Of a stretch of 14,779 nucleotides of DNA, positions 6,471-14,389 are shown piece after piece; positions within the stretch are counted from its first letter, which is position 1; every line of letters starts with the position of its first letter. The position numbers and the translations under genes are program-made. The notes below the pieces were generated by a model. The model was not told the DNA's origin, ran no database searches, and saw only the letters and a program-made list of their open reading frames with translations. The stretch is taken from NCBI GenBank assembly GCA_964623625.1, contig CAZUUJ010000080.1, positions 1 to 14,779 of the forward strand, read 5' to 3'. The DNA comes from CAZLGM01 sp964623625. GTDB taxonomy: Bacteria > Desulfobacterota > Desulfobulbia > Desulfobulbales > Desulfocapsaceae.

Positions 6471-8396
6471 ATGGCTATTACAATAACCATAGAGGGCGGT
6501 AAATCGATAGAGGCCCAATCGCCATGCAGTGTGGCCGACGCTCTGTCCGAGCTTATGTCCGGCAAACAGAGAAAACGCACGCTTGCAGTGTATGCCAACG
6601 ATATCGCAATTGATCTCTCCACCCAACTGACAGAGGATACTGTCATCCGGCCGATCCAGAAGGATTCTGTGGAAGGGCTTGATATTCTGCGCCACTCGAC
6701 TGCCCATGTCATGGCCCAGGCGGTAATCGACCTGTTCGGTCCCGGTGTCAAGGTTGCCATCGGCCCTGCCATTGAAAATGGTTTTTACTACGATTTCTAC
6801 AGAGATGAGCCGTTCTCTCCGGAAGACTTCGAAAAGATCGAGGCCAGGATGACCGAGATCAGCCGGGGCGCCCATCCCTTTACCCGTTCGGAAATCGACC
6901 GGCAAAAAGCCATAGCCCTGTTTGAGGCCGACAACGAAAAATACAAAACGGAATTGGCTGAAGATATTGATGACACCGTCGTCTCATTATACCAGCAAGG
7001 GAGCTTCCAGGATCTTTGTCGCGGCCCCCATGTGCCGGACACGTCCTGGATCAATAATTTTAAACTGCTGCGTGTTGCCGGTGCCTATTGGCGCGGTGAT
7101 GAAAAAAACGATGTGCTCCAGCGCATCTACGGCACTACATTTTTTGATAAAAAAGCGCTGAAAAAGCATCTGTTCGCCCTGGAAGAAGCAAAAAAGCGGG
7201 ATCATCGCAAACTGGGAAAAGAACTTGAACTGTTCACCACCGATGATGAGGTCGGCCCGGGTCTGATCCTGTGGCAGCCCAAAGGCGCTTTGTTGAGGAG
7301 GCTTATCGAGGATTTCTGGAAGGAAGAGCATTATCGGCACGGCTACGAACTGCTCTACACACCCCATATTGCCCGCAAGGATTTGTGGAAAACATCCGGA
7401 CATCTCGATTTCTATAGGGAGAACATGTACTCTTCAATGGATATCGATGATGTGGCCTATCAGCTTAAGCCGATGAACTGCCCCTTTCATATCGGGGTTT
7501 ACAACAGCCGAAAACGCAGCTACCGGGAGTTCCCGCTTCGCTGGTGCGAACTGGGCACCGTCTATCGATATGAACGGGCCGGAGCCCTTCACGGTCTTTT
7601 ACGGGTAAGAGGTTTCACCCAGGATGACGCCCATATTTTCTGCCGACCTGACCAGCTTGAAGAAGAGATATTCAACATTCTGGATCTGAATATGCGGATC
7701 CTTGAAACCTTTGGATTTGATCAGTACGACATCTATCTGTCAACACGACCCGAAAAGTATGTCGGCACGGATGAAAACTGGGAACAATCCACCCAGGCGC
7801 TGCGTGATGCCTTAGAGAAAAGAGGGCTCGATTATGAAATCGACCCTGGAGAGGGAGTATTCTACGGGCCGAAAATCGATATCAAGATCAAAGATCAGCT
7901 TGGCCGTTCCTGGCAGTGTTCAACAATCCAGGTCGACTTCAATCTGCCTGAACGTTTTGAAGTCTCGTATGTCGGTTCGGACAACAAGGAACATCAGCCA
8001 ATCATGATACACAGGGCTCTTATGGGATCGCTTGAGCGTTTCATCGGTGTCCTTATTGAGCATTATGCCGGAGTTTTCCCGCTCTGGTTTGCCCCTGTTC
8101 AGGCCAGGATCATGAACATAACCGACGACCAGGCCGTGTACTGCGACGAGGTTTATAATACATTACGAAAATCAGGGGTCAGGATAGAAAAAGATTTGCG
8201 CAATGAAAAATTGAATTATAAGATCAGAGAAGCTCAACTGGCCAAGATTCCCTATATGCTGATTATCGGCGACAAGGAGAAGCAAAGCCGGACAGTGACG
8301 GTTCGTTTGCGTAACGGAAAAAATCTGGAGCCGATGTCCATTGAAGAATTCGCAACAAAGATCGAGGAAGAAAGTGTTCCGGGGATCCGGGGGTAA
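6471..8396 (+). CDS. thrS: Threonyl-tRNA synthetase
   Basis: It charges tRNA-Thr with threonine in the cytoplasm. The 641 residues match the E. coli enzyme (642). An N-terminal TGS domain spans about 1-62. The editing domain has H75, H79, C183 and H187 in HSTAH and CRGPH. The class II core has zinc ligands C337 (MNCPFH), H388 (DDAHIFC) and H514 (MIHRA), each 3 residues later than in E. coli. Motif 2 is YRYERAGALHGLLRVRGF, motif 3 is GSLERFIG, and the anticodon-binding domain starts near WFAPVQARI. The ATG has only AGAG upstream, a weak ribosome site, as might fit a translationally controlled gene; no E. coli-like operator could be recognised. It is the first gene of the translation cluster, 53 bp before infC. 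Confidence 0.98.
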   Translation: MAITITIEGGKSIEAQSPCSVADALSELMSGKQRKRTLAVYANDIAIDLSTQLTEDTVIRPIQKDSVEGLDILRHSTAHVMAQAVIDLFGPGVKVAIGPAIENGFYYDFYRDEPFSPEDFEKIEARMTEISRGAHPFTRSEIDRQKAIALFEADNEKYKTELAEDIDDTVVSLYQQGSFQDLCRGPHVPDTSWINNFKLLRVAGAYWRGDEKNDVLQRIYGTTFFDKKALKKHLFALEEAKKRDHRKLGKELELFTTDDEVGPGLILWQPKGALLRRLIEDFWKEEHYRHGYELLYTPHIARKDLWKTSGHLDFYRENMYSSMDIDDVAYQLKPMNCPFHIGVYNSRKRSYREFPLRWCELGTVYRYERAGALHGLLRVRGFTQDDAHIFCRPDQLEEEIFNILDLNMRILETFGFDQYDIYLSTRPEKYVGTDENWEQSTQALRDALEKRGLDYEIDPGEGVFYGPKIDIKIKDQLGRSWQCSTIQVDFNLPERFEVSYVGSDNKEHQPIMIHRALMGSLERFIGVLIEHYAGVFPLWFAPVQARIMNITDDQAVYCDEVYNTLRKSGVRIEKDLRNEKLNYKIREAQLAKIPYMLIIGDKEKQSRTVTVRLRNGKNLEPMSIEEFATKIEEESVPGIRG

Positions 8397-8436
8397 GAAG
8401 TTATAACCTGGGGAACGTAGAGTATCAAACAACCAC

Positions 8437-8452
8437 AGGAGGTACCGACATT
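8437..8452 (+). promoter_or_regulatory. infC ribosome site and AUU start codon
   Basis: A perfect AGGAGG (8437-8442), 7 nt of spacer, then ATT (8450-8452) in frame with infC. By contrast the ATG at 8498 is preceded by purine-rich coding-like sequence. The rare AUU start is the known device by which IF3 represses its own synthesis, since IF3 discriminates against non-canonical starts. Confidence 0.85.
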
Positions 8453-9001
8453 AACAGGCGAGGAAGAAGAAGCCCAGTAAAACGAGAAGAAAAAGTAATG
8501 GTGAACGATGATATTCGTTTTCCCAAAGTACGATTGATCGGCGACGATGGAAAACAGCTTGGTATCCTGTCGACGGAAGATGCCAAGGAAAAAGCGTATG
8601 ATGCGGGTCTCGATCTGATGGTGGTTTCGGCTAATGCTGATCCGCCGGTATGCCGTATCATGAACTATGACAAGTTCAGGTACGAACAGAAGAAGAAAAA
8701 GCAGGAAGCCAAAAAGAAGCAGGCAACGATTGAAACCAAGGAAATAAAGTTTCGGCCAAAAACCGAAGAACATGACCTGAATTTCAAGATTAAAAATATT
8801 AAGAAATTTCTGAAAAAAAACTGCAAGGTGAAGATCACCATGCGTTTCAGAGGGCGTGAAATCGTCTATTCCCAATCCATTGGCCTTGAAGCTATGGAAA
8901 AAATTGCTGCGAGTCTGGAAGAAGATGCAACAATTCTCCAGCAACCACAGATGGAAGGACGACAGTTGGTCATGTTTGTTGGACCAAAGAAGCCTAAATA
9001 A
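8450..9001 (+). CDS. infC: Translation initiation factor IF-3 (AUU start)
   Basis: IF3 binds the 30S subunit, prevents 50S joining and checks the start codon. Read from ATT 8450 it has 183 residues, the usual length (E. coli 180). It gains the basic N-terminus MNRRGRRSPVKREEKV before VNDDIRFPKVRLIGDDGKQL. The N-domain runs to about residue 85, then comes a lysine-rich linker (EQKKKKQEAKKKQ), then the C-domain with EIKFRPKTEEHDLNFKIKN and MRFRGREIVYSQ. Starting at ATG 8498 would give only 167 residues and lose the basic N-terminal segment and the strong ribosome site. It sits 53 bp after thrS and 31 bp before rpmI in the classical infC-rpmI-rplT order. Confidence 0.96.
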   Translation: MNRRGRRSPVKREEKVMVNDDIRFPKVRLIGDDGKQLGILSTEDAKEKAYDAGLDLMVVSANADPPVCRIMNYDKFRYEQKKKKQEAKKKQATIETKEIKFRPKTEEHDLNFKIKNIKKFLKKNCKVKITMRFRGREIVYSQSIGLEAMEKIAASLEEDATILQQPQMEGRQLVMFVGPKKPK

Positions 9002-9032
9002 CAGCTAATAAACATGGCAAAGGAGTTATGTT

Positions 9033-9230
9033 ATGCCGAAAATGAAAACGAATAGAGGCGCCGCCAAACGCTTTAAGAAAACCGGTTCAGGTAAAATAAA
9101 GCGTTCCAAGGCGTTCAGCAGTCATATTCTCACCAAGAAATCGACAAAACGAAAAAGAAATTTACGAAAATCCGGCCTGGTTGACGAAAGCAACGCCAAA
9201 TCAATCAGGAAGATTCTTCCCTATCTGTAG
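9033..9230 (+). CDS. rpmI: 50S ribosomal protein L35
   Basis: A 65-residue, very basic protein of the large ribosomal subunit. MPKMKTNRGAAKRFKKTGSG is the L35 signature N-terminus. HILTKKSTKRKRNLRKS and the end SIRKILPYL are also typical, and the length is normal. AAAGGAG at 9019-9025 lies 7 nt before the ATG. It is 31 bp after infC and 17 bp before rplT, so the three are surely co-transcribed. In enteric bacteria and Bacillus this unit is repressed by L20 through the mRNA leader. No such leader was identified here. Confidence 0.98.
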   Translation: MPKMKTNRGAAKRFKKTGSGKIKRSKAFSSHILTKKSTKRKRNLRKSGLVDESNAKSIRKILPYL

Positions 9231-9247
9231 TTTGAGGAGTATTTATT

Positions 9248-9604
9248 ATGTCGCGTGTAAAACGGGGATTTAAGGCCCGACGAAGAAGAAACAGAGTATT
9301 AAAACAGGCTAAAGGTTATCGAGGTGGCCGCCACCGCCTTTTCAAAACTGCCAAAGAGGCTGTTGATCGTGCATTATGTTATGCATACAGAGACAGGCGT
9401 CGTAAAAAGCGTGATTTCCGTCGTCTGTGGATCACCCGCATCAATGCCGGAGCCCGCATGAATGACATGAGCTATTCAAAGCTGATGGGCGGACTGAAAA
9501 AAGCGGGTATTGATCTTGATCGAAAAGTTCTATCCAATCTTGCCATCCTGGATGCCAACGCCTTTAGTCAAGTGGCCAAGGCTGCCGCTAAAGCCAACGG
9601 TTGA
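9248..9604 (+). CDS. rplT: 50S ribosomal protein L20
   Basis: L20 is a large-subunit assembly protein that binds 23S rRNA and, in model bacteria, autoregulates infC-rpmI-rplT. The 118 residues are the usual length. Its signatures are MSRVKRGFKARRRRNRVLKQ, AKGYRGGR, RDRRRKKRDFRRLWITRINA and YSKLMGGLKKAGIDLDRKVL. The highly basic N-terminal half is the extended rRNA-binding helix. GAGGAG at 9234-9239 precedes the ATG by 8 nt. Just downstream lies a 127-bp gap with several hairpins before pheS. Confidence 0.98.
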   Translation: MSRVKRGFKARRRRNRVLKQAKGYRGGRHRLFKTAKEAVDRALCYAYRDRRRKKRDFRRLWITRINAGARMNDMSYSKLMGGLKKAGIDLDRKVLSNLAILDANAFSQVAKAAAKANG

Positions 9605-9731
9605 ATATAAGTCGTAAAGCTTAGTAATACCTAATTATTACAAGACTTGACACCATGCCGGTTTCGATGCCATCGTAACCGGCATGCTCTTTAGGGCTTA
9701 CAAGTCCTTATTAGCACACTGGGTAACCAAC
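9605..9731 (+). promoter_or_regulatory. Hairpin-rich pheS leader, possible attenuator
   Basis: Three hairpins lie in a row. The first is AAGTC (9609-9613)/GACTT (9644-9648) with an inner GTAATA/TATTAC. The second is a strong stem ATGCCGGTT (9655-9663)/AACCGGCAT (9677-9685) with inner CGAT/ATCG, followed by CTCTTT. The third is AGGGC/GTCCT (about 9693-9708). GACTTG (9644-9649) could instead pair with CAAGTC (9701-9706), making alternative folds. pheST is controlled by attenuation in E. coli, but no phenylalanine-rich leader peptide is present here, so the function is open. A TTGACA at 9647-9652 lacks a good -10. Confidence 0.5.
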
Positions 9732-10742
9732 ATGGAGCAAGAGCTAAAGAGCTTACAGGAAGAAGCGTACAACCATCTGGGTTCCATTTCGACCACAGAG
9801 GACCTGGAGAACTTCCGTATTCGCTATCTCGGCAGAAAAGGTGCCTGCTCAACGATCATGAGTAAGCTTGGCACTGTTGCCAAGGAAGATCGTCCAAGGC
9901 TCGGTCAACAGGCCAACAGCCTGAAAAACGAGCTGACCAAACTTTTTGAACAAAAAAAGCTGGAAATAAGCAGTCTGACAGCCACCGCTTCCCAATCCGT
10001 TATTGATCTGACTTTACCCGGTCGTCACTGGGAAAAAGGTCGACTGCATCCTATTACCCAGATCATGACCGAGGTCTGCTCTATCTTTGAAGGACTCGGC
10101 TTTTCTGTGGCCGAAGGCCCGGATGTGGAACTTGATTACTACAACTTTGAAGCGCTCAATATTCCCGAGCATCACCCGGCCCGGGATATGCACGACACCT
10201 TTTATATCAATGACAACATCTTGCTCAGGACCCATACCTCTCCCATGCAGGCCCGCATTATGGAGGCTAAGCAGCCACCGCTCAGGGCCATTGCACCGGG
10301 CAAAGTGTACCGCTGCGACTCGGATATCACCCACACGCCCATGTTCCATCAGGTGGAAGGATTCCTGGTTGATACCCACGTCTCATTTGCCGATCTTAAA
10401 GGGGTGCTGACGGTCTTCACTCAGAAGATGTTTGATGATGATCTGGCCCTTCGTTTTCGGCCGAGTTTTTTCCCCTTTACCGAACCAAGCGCCGAGGTAG
10501 ACATCGCCTGTGTCATGTGCCGTGGAGAAGGTTGCCGTGTCTGTAAGAAGACTGGCTGGCTGGAAATTCTGGGTGCAGGAATGATTGATCCGGAAGTGTT
10601 CAAAATGGTCGGCTATGATCCGGATGTCTATTCCGGCTTTGCCTTTGGACTCGGCATCGAACGGATTGCCATGCTCAAGTACGGCATTAACGATATCAGG
10701 CTCTATTACGAAAACGACCTTCGTTTTCTTTCCCAGTTCTAA
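9732..10742 (+). CDS. pheS: Phenylalanyl-tRNA synthetase alpha subunit
   Basis: Catalytic subunit of the alpha2-beta2 PheRS, which charges tRNA-Phe. The start at 9732 gives 336 residues beginning MEQELKSLQEEAYNHLGSI, a coiled-coil N-terminus whose distance to YLGRKG matches E. coli. An in-frame ATG at 9684 would add 16 residues but lies inside the 3' arm of a strong hairpin and has no ribosome site. 9732 also lacks a clear Shine-Dalgarno, so its choice rests on homology. The class II core follows. Motif 2 is MFHQVEGFLVD. A Cys-rich loop (CVMCRGEGCRVCKKTGW) common in this family is present, and motif 3 is FAFGLGIERIAMLKYG. pheT begins 18 bp after its stop. Confidence 0.96.
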   Translation: MEQELKSLQEEAYNHLGSISTTEDLENFRIRYLGRKGACSTIMSKLGTVAKEDRPRLGQQANSLKNELTKLFEQKKLEISSLTATASQSVIDLTLPGRHWEKGRLHPITQIMTEVCSIFEGLGFSVAEGPDVELDYYNFEALNIPEHHPARDMHDTFYINDNILLRTHTSPMQARIMEAKQPPLRAIAPGKVYRCDSDITHTPMFHQVEGFLVDTHVSFADLKGVLTVFTQKMFDDDLALRFRPSFFPFTEPSAEVDIACVMCRGEGCRVCKKTGWLEILGAGMIDPEVFKMVGYDPDVYSGFAFGLGIERIAMLKYGINDIRLYYENDLRFLSQF

Positions 10743-10760
10743 TTCTTCGTTCACATTACC

Positions 10761-13208
10761 ATGAAATTCACAGTTGACTGGTTACAGGAATATACATCCA
10801 CGGACGGAATGGCAGCCGAAGAGCTGGCCGACCATCTGACAATGGCTGGTCTTGAAGTCGAATCCGTTGACGAATTGTATCCGGAATTTTCTTCATACTT
10901 TACCGCTAGAATTCTCAAAGTCGAAAAACATCCGGATGCAGACAAGCTCACAGTATGCACGGTTGATGCTGGAACCGGAGAGGATCTGCAGATTATTTGC
11001 GGAGCCCCCAATGTCAGTGAGGGCATGGTATCGGTTATCGCCCTGCCGGGTACAGTGATGCCATCCGGCATGAAAATCAAAAAAGCGAAAGTCCGTGGCG
11101 TACATTCATACGGTATGCTCTGCTCGGAAAAGGAACTCGGCCTGTCCGAAGACCAATCCGGCATCATGGAACTCGACGATTCAATACCTGCCGGTCAGAA
11201 TGTACGCGAAGCCCTCGGCCTCGACGACACGCTTGTAGAAGTGGATTTGACGCCTAATCGTCCTGACTGCGCTTCCGTCATTGGAGTCGCCAGAGAAGTT
11301 GCGGCAATTACCGGAAAACAACTGACCCGGCCTGTTGAGCTTGAAAAAATTGACAAAACCAGCTCTGAATTTGACATTGAAGTGGAATCGGCTGGGCTCT
11401 GCCCCAGATATGCGGCCAAACTGATCAGAGGTGTCAAGATCGGCCCTTCTCCATGGTGGCTGCAGAAACGTTTACTGTCTGTTGGGTTGCGGCCCATTAA
11501 TAATGCGGTCGACATCACCAACTTCGTGATGATGGAATATGGCCAGCCATTGCACGCCTTTGATTTTCATACACTCGCTGGCAAAAAAATCGTTGTTCGC
11601 ACACCCTCTGAAAAGGAGATGGCATTCACAACACTTGACGGGACTGAGAGGCAACTGCAAAGCGACACCCTGATGATCTGTGATGGTGAAAAACCTGTTG
11701 CCGTGGCTGGTGTAATGGGTGGAATGAACTCGGAAGTTACCGACTCGACAACCGATATTCTCCTTGAATCGGCTTGTTTTAACCCGGTCTCAATCCGCAA
11801 AACAGCAAGAGTTCTGAAATTGGCCACCGATGCCTCCTATCGATTTGAACGGGGCACTGATCCGGAAGGCGTTCTTCCAGCGATGGAAAGAGCTGTTCAA
11901 CTCCTCTGTGAAATTGCTGCCGGCACAGCCGCCGAGGACGGTGTTGATGTCTATGAGGGAAGAAAACCGCTTCTTACCCTTGAGCTGTCAGTCTCCAGAA
12001 CAGCCTCGTTGATCGGAATGGAGCTTGACAGTAAAAAGATCAGCAGCCTGCTTGAATCCATAGAATTACCATGTAAAAGCAAAGATGACGACGCACTTCT
12101 TGTTGGTGTTCCGTCGTTCAGGGTTGATATCGAGCGCGAAGCGGATCTGGTGGAAGAGGTTACCCGCCTCATCGGCTATAATATTATTCCGGTATCTTTG
12201 CCCAGTGTGGACTTAAGCTATCCTGAACAGGATCATGACCGGTTAAAACGGAGTGAGGCGATCAATCATCTGGCCACTGCCGGTTATTCAGAAGCAATCA
12301 ATTATTCATTCTGCTCTGAAAACCACAGTGATATGATGGGGCTTGACGCTGAAGATCCCAGAAGGGAGGTAGTCAGGCTGTTGAACCCACTCAGCGAAGA
12401 GCAGTCTGTTATGCGGACCATGTTGGTTCCGTCTCTTTTGGAAAATGTGAAACGAAATATCTCTTACCAGAGGACGACTGTCAAACTATTTGAAATGGGA
12501 AAAGTATTTACCCCCACAAATGAAAATAGCTTGCCTGTTGAACGCCACCGGTTGGCCGGAGTTGTAAGCGGCAATATTCATGGTGAAAGCTCACCCTACC
12601 ACTTTAAGAGTCAACCTGCCGATATCCTTGATGTAAAAGGAACCGTCGAACACTTGATGGAAGGCTTAGGTTTTATGGGAACAAACGGCTCCAACTCGGT
12701 TAGCTTTGCTCTTCCAACTAAGAATGAGGTCGAAAAATACGCTGTGGCTGAGCAGTCCCTACTGCTCAAAGCAGAGGATATCTTAATCGGATATCTGGGA
12801 AAGATTAGCGACCAGGTTGTCTCCAATTTCGGCATCAAGCAGGATGTTTATTTCTTTGATCTTGATTTTGACACGATCTCGTCGATTGAATCGCAGGAGA
12901 AAGCATTTACTCCCTTATGGGTCTATCCATCCATAAAACGGGATATTGCCCTGCTGGTTCCCCAATCGATATCCGCAGGTGAGTTGCTTGATGCAGTCGC
13001 CGGTTCCAGGGAAAAGCTTGTTGAGCACTGTGAGATATTTGATGTGTATGAGGGGGACAATATCAAGGAAGGATTTAAAAGCGTCGCCATTACCGTCGTC
13101 TATCGATCCGAAACAAAAACCTTAACCGAAAAACAAGTGGAAAAAGCCCATCAGAAAATCGTAGAGAAGTTGACCAAGAAATTCGGCGGCAGTTTCCGTG
13201 AGGCATAA
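10761..13208 (+). CDS. pheT: Phenylalanyl-tRNA synthetase beta subunit
   Basis: The beta subunit carries tRNA-binding and editing functions of PheRS. Its 815 residues are close to E. coli (795). MKFTVDWLQEYTS is the usual N-terminus. The EMAP-type tRNA-binding domain (about 40-155) has KVEKHPDADKLTVCTVD and VRGVHSYGMLCSEKELGL. The B3/B4 editing domain includes VEVDLTPNRPDC and the GQPLHAFD segment. B5 and the inactive class II-like core follow. The C-terminal FDX-ACB anticodon-binding domain runs from about residue 720 (WVYPSIKRDIALLVPQ). No clear ribosome site lies in the 18-bp gap after pheS, so translational coupling is likely. The stop is followed after one base by the ihfA start. Confidence 0.98.
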   Translation: MKFTVDWLQEYTSTDGMAAEELADHLTMAGLEVESVDELYPEFSSYFTARILKVEKHPDADKLTVCTVDAGTGEDLQIICGAPNVSEGMVSVIALPGTVMPSGMKIKKAKVRGVHSYGMLCSEKELGLSEDQSGIMELDDSIPAGQNVREALGLDDTLVEVDLTPNRPDCASVIGVAREVAAITGKQLTRPVELEKIDKTSSEFDIEVESAGLCPRYAAKLIRGVKIGPSPWWLQKRLLSVGLRPINNAVDITNFVMMEYGQPLHAFDFHTLAGKKIVVRTPSEKEMAFTTLDGTERQLQSDTLMICDGEKPVAVAGVMGGMNSEVTDSTTDILLESACFNPVSIRKTARVLKLATDASYRFERGTDPEGVLPAMERAVQLLCEIAAGTAAEDGVDVYEGRKPLLTLELSVSRTASLIGMELDSKKISSLLESIELPCKSKDDDALLVGVPSFRVDIEREADLVEEVTRLIGYNIIPVSLPSVDLSYPEQDHDRLKRSEAINHLATAGYSEAINYSFCSENHSDMMGLDAEDPRREVVRLLNPLSEEQSVMRTMLVPSLLENVKRNISYQRTTVKLFEMGKVFTPTNENSLPVERHRLAGVVSGNIHGESSPYHFKSQPADILDVKGTVEHLMEGLGFMGTNGSNSVSFALPTKNEVEKYAVAEQSLLLKAEDILIGYLGKISDQVVSNFGIKQDVYFFDLDFDTISSIESQEKAFTPLWVYPSIKRDIALLVPQSISAGELLDAVAGSREKLVEHCEIFDVYEGDNIKEGFKSVAITVVYRSETKTLTEKQVEKAHQKIVEKLTKKFGGSFREA

Positions 13209-13209
13209 T

Positions 13210-13500
13210 ATGAGCGATAAAAATTTAACAAGAAAAGAAATCGGTGAAGCGATTCATGAGAAGCTCGGCTATCCCAAATCGAGTTGCATTAAACTGGTCG
13301 ATCATTTCCTGAGCACTATGAAATCGACCCTGATAGACGGTGAATCGATCAAACTCGTTCATTTTGGAACGTTTAACGTCAAAGATAAGAAGCCCCGGCG
13401 TGGCCGCAATCCTCAGACCGGTGAGGAGATCATCATCAAGGAACGACAGATGATCAACTTTCGGCCGAGTAAGAAATTGCGGCAGCAGATCAACAGTTGA
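13210..13500 (+). CDS. ihfA: Integration host factor alpha-type subunit
   Basis: A HU/IHF-family DNA-bending protein of 96 residues, involved in replication, recombination and sigma-54 promoter architecture. It has KEIGEAIHEKLGYPKSSC, the conserved HFGTFNVKDKKPRRGRNPQTGEEI with the intercalating-proline arm region, and the end NFRPSKKLRQQINS. The position right after pheT is the classical ihfA place. The ATG at 13210 follows the pheT stop by one base, with GAGG (13200-13203) 6 nt upstream. A GTG at 13198 would add four residues and overlap pheT and is less likely. Whether it pairs with an IhfB or acts as a homodimer cannot be seen here. Confidence 0.95.
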   Translation: MSDKNLTRKEIGEAIHEKLGYPKSSCIKLVDHFLSTMKSTLIDGESIKLVHFGTFNVKDKKPRRGRNPQTGEEIIIKERQMINFRPSKKLRQQINS

Positions 13501-13533
13501 TATACACTGCACAGCCTTAGGCCGGATTTCTCA

Positions 13534-13619
13534 TGAACATTTTATTTCGAACAATTAGCAGATACATACAGCTTATACATTACTGGCTTTTTTAGCTTCT
13601 GTTCTAAACAAAATGTTCA
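13534..13619. repeat. Inverted-repeat hairpin D after ihfA
   Basis: The 20-bp arms at 13534-13553 and 13600-13619 match at 18 of 20 positions (TGAACATTTT-TTT-GAACA). The total length is 86 nt and the inside pairs poorly. The flanks GGCCGGA...CTCA on the left and its complement on the right suggest a longer original repeat with an 8-bp insertion. It may end the ihfA transcript. It is weaker than hairpins A, B, C and E. Confidence 0.65.
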
Positions 13620-13627
13620 CCAAAGGT

Positions 13628-13724
13628 GAGCCGGTCCGGCCACATCTGCTTTGTCACTGACCCAATAAGCATAGACAACTATAGCTTATTGAATCGTTTC
13701 GCGCATATGCAGCCGCCTCGACTC
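13628..13724. repeat. Imperfect long hairpin D2 before merR
   Basis: The tip is clear: CAATAAGC-ATAG (13663-13674), loop ACAA, CTATAGCTTATTG (13679-13691). Further out, 13628-13649 and 13703-13724 match at about 15 of 22 positions, with most differences transitions and small slips between. The total is 97 nt. The tip GC-ATAG/CTAT-GC resembles that of hairpin E. It looks like a decayed member of the same class. Confidence 0.5.
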
Positions 13725-13789
13725 TTGAGAAAACCGGTCAGCATCTTAAGGTCGCCGGCTGCTCTTTAAAGGAGTAGCGTTTACCCAGG

Positions 13790-14158
13790 ATGCAATCGGA
13801 CATTCCGGACAAACTGTATTTTAAAATTGGTGAAGTCAGTAAAATTGCTGGCGTGGAACCCCACGTCCTGCGTTACTGGGAGACGGAATTCGACGGTATT
13901 AAGCCAAAAAGAGCCAGATCGAACCAGCGGATGTACAAACGTGAAGACGTCCAATTGATCCTGGCAATCAAGACCCTGCTGCACGACCAGGGCTACACGA
14001 TCCAGGGAGCCAGACATTACCTGGCATCCAATGATGGCAGCGGCACAGAACAGCCTTTAACAGCCTCTAAAGCCAATCATGACAAGATACGCTCCTGGCT
14101 GGTAGATTTAAAAAGCGAACTCAACCAGCTCCAAACGATCCTTAAAAAAAAGAGCTGA
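13790..14158 (+). CDS. MerR-family transcriptional regulator
   Basis: A 122-residue DNA-binding protein. A MerR winged helix-turn-helix occupies about 9-75 (YFKIGEVSKIAGVEPHVLRYWETEF, then the wing with SNQRMYKREDVQLILAIKTLL). A short predicted coiled-coil dimerisation helix lies at the end (DKIRSWLVDLKSELNQLQTILKK). There is no effector domain or cysteine sensor, so the signal and targets are unknown. From memory a MerR gene of this kind follows ihfA in several Desulfobacterota genomes, so it is probably part of the conserved neighbourhood. AAAGGAG (13768-13774) lies 15 nt before the ATG, unusually far, but no better start codon lies between. About 290 bp with two hairpins separates it from ihfA. 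Confidence 0.9.
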   Translation: MQSDIPDKLYFKIGEVSKIAGVEPHVLRYWETEFDGIKPKRARSNQRMYKREDVQLILAIKTLLHDQGYTIQGARHYLASNDGSGTEQPLTASKANHDKIRSWLVDLKSELNQLQTILKKKS

Positions 14159-14176
14159 GCAACAAACACCACAACA

Positions 14177-14205
14177 TTGACAGCTAAAGGAACACATGGT
14201 AGAAA
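14177..14205 (+). promoter_or_regulatory. Candidate sigma-70 promoter after merR
   Basis: TTGACA (14177-14182), a 17-nt spacer and TAGAAA (14200-14205). It points toward tRNA-Pro, and a transcript would start near 14212 and pass through hairpins F and E. No protein gene follows. Confidence 0.45.
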
Positions 14206-14287
14206 GGCTGTCTGATATGACGCTCAGTATTACGCACTCAGAGAAATAATTGCATATCATTGAAAATTTAACCTGTTTCAGATGCTG

Positions 14288-14351
14288 CAGGTTTGGATGA
14301 TCTCTTTAATCCACTACGTACTATGTGGGCTTCAAAAATCGTTTGAATTTG
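14288..14351. repeat. Degenerate hairpin F
   Basis: The tip CCAC (14311-14314)/GTGG (14325-14328) encloses TACGTACTAT. From 14303 down to 14288 against 14336-14351, nearly every position pairs if G-U is allowed, which suggests a decayed element. TGCTGCAGGTT just outside it (14283-14293) recurs exactly 120 bp later inside hairpin E (14403-14413). The tip CGTACTATG also recurs in E. Confidence 0.45.
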
Positions 14352-14358
14352 GGTATCT

Positions 14359-14389
14359 TTGACACTGTAAACTACATTAATTGGATTAT
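14359..14389 (+). promoter_or_regulatory. Candidate tRNA-Pro promoter
   Basis: A perfect -35 TTGACA (14359-14364) is followed by TTGGATTATA (14381-14390), an extended -10-like sequence. GATTAT (14384-14389) lies at a long 19-nt spacer. Transcription would begin inside the left arm of hairpin E, making E the 5' leader of the tRNA precursor. The -10 is uncertain. Confidence 0.4.

Noticed and set aside
6398..7403. Several minus-strand open frames over thrS
   Set aside because: All lie opposite the strongly conserved thrS frame and have no ribosome site or family likeness.
8252..8944. Long minus-strand open frame across the thrS end and infC
   Set aside because: It is antisense to two well-identified genes, has no recognisable domain and reflects their codon structure.
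9654..9677. Seven-codon ORF (MPVSMPS) as a pheS leader peptide
   Set aside because: It has no phenylalanine codons and no ribosome site.
9684..9731. Upstream ATG start for pheS adding 16 residues
   Set aside because: The ATG lies in a 9-bp hairpin arm, has no Shine-Dalgarno, and the extra residues do not resemble PheS.
13198..13209. GTG start for ihfA inside pheT
   Set aside because: The ATG at 13210 has GAGG at the right distance and gives the family N-terminus.
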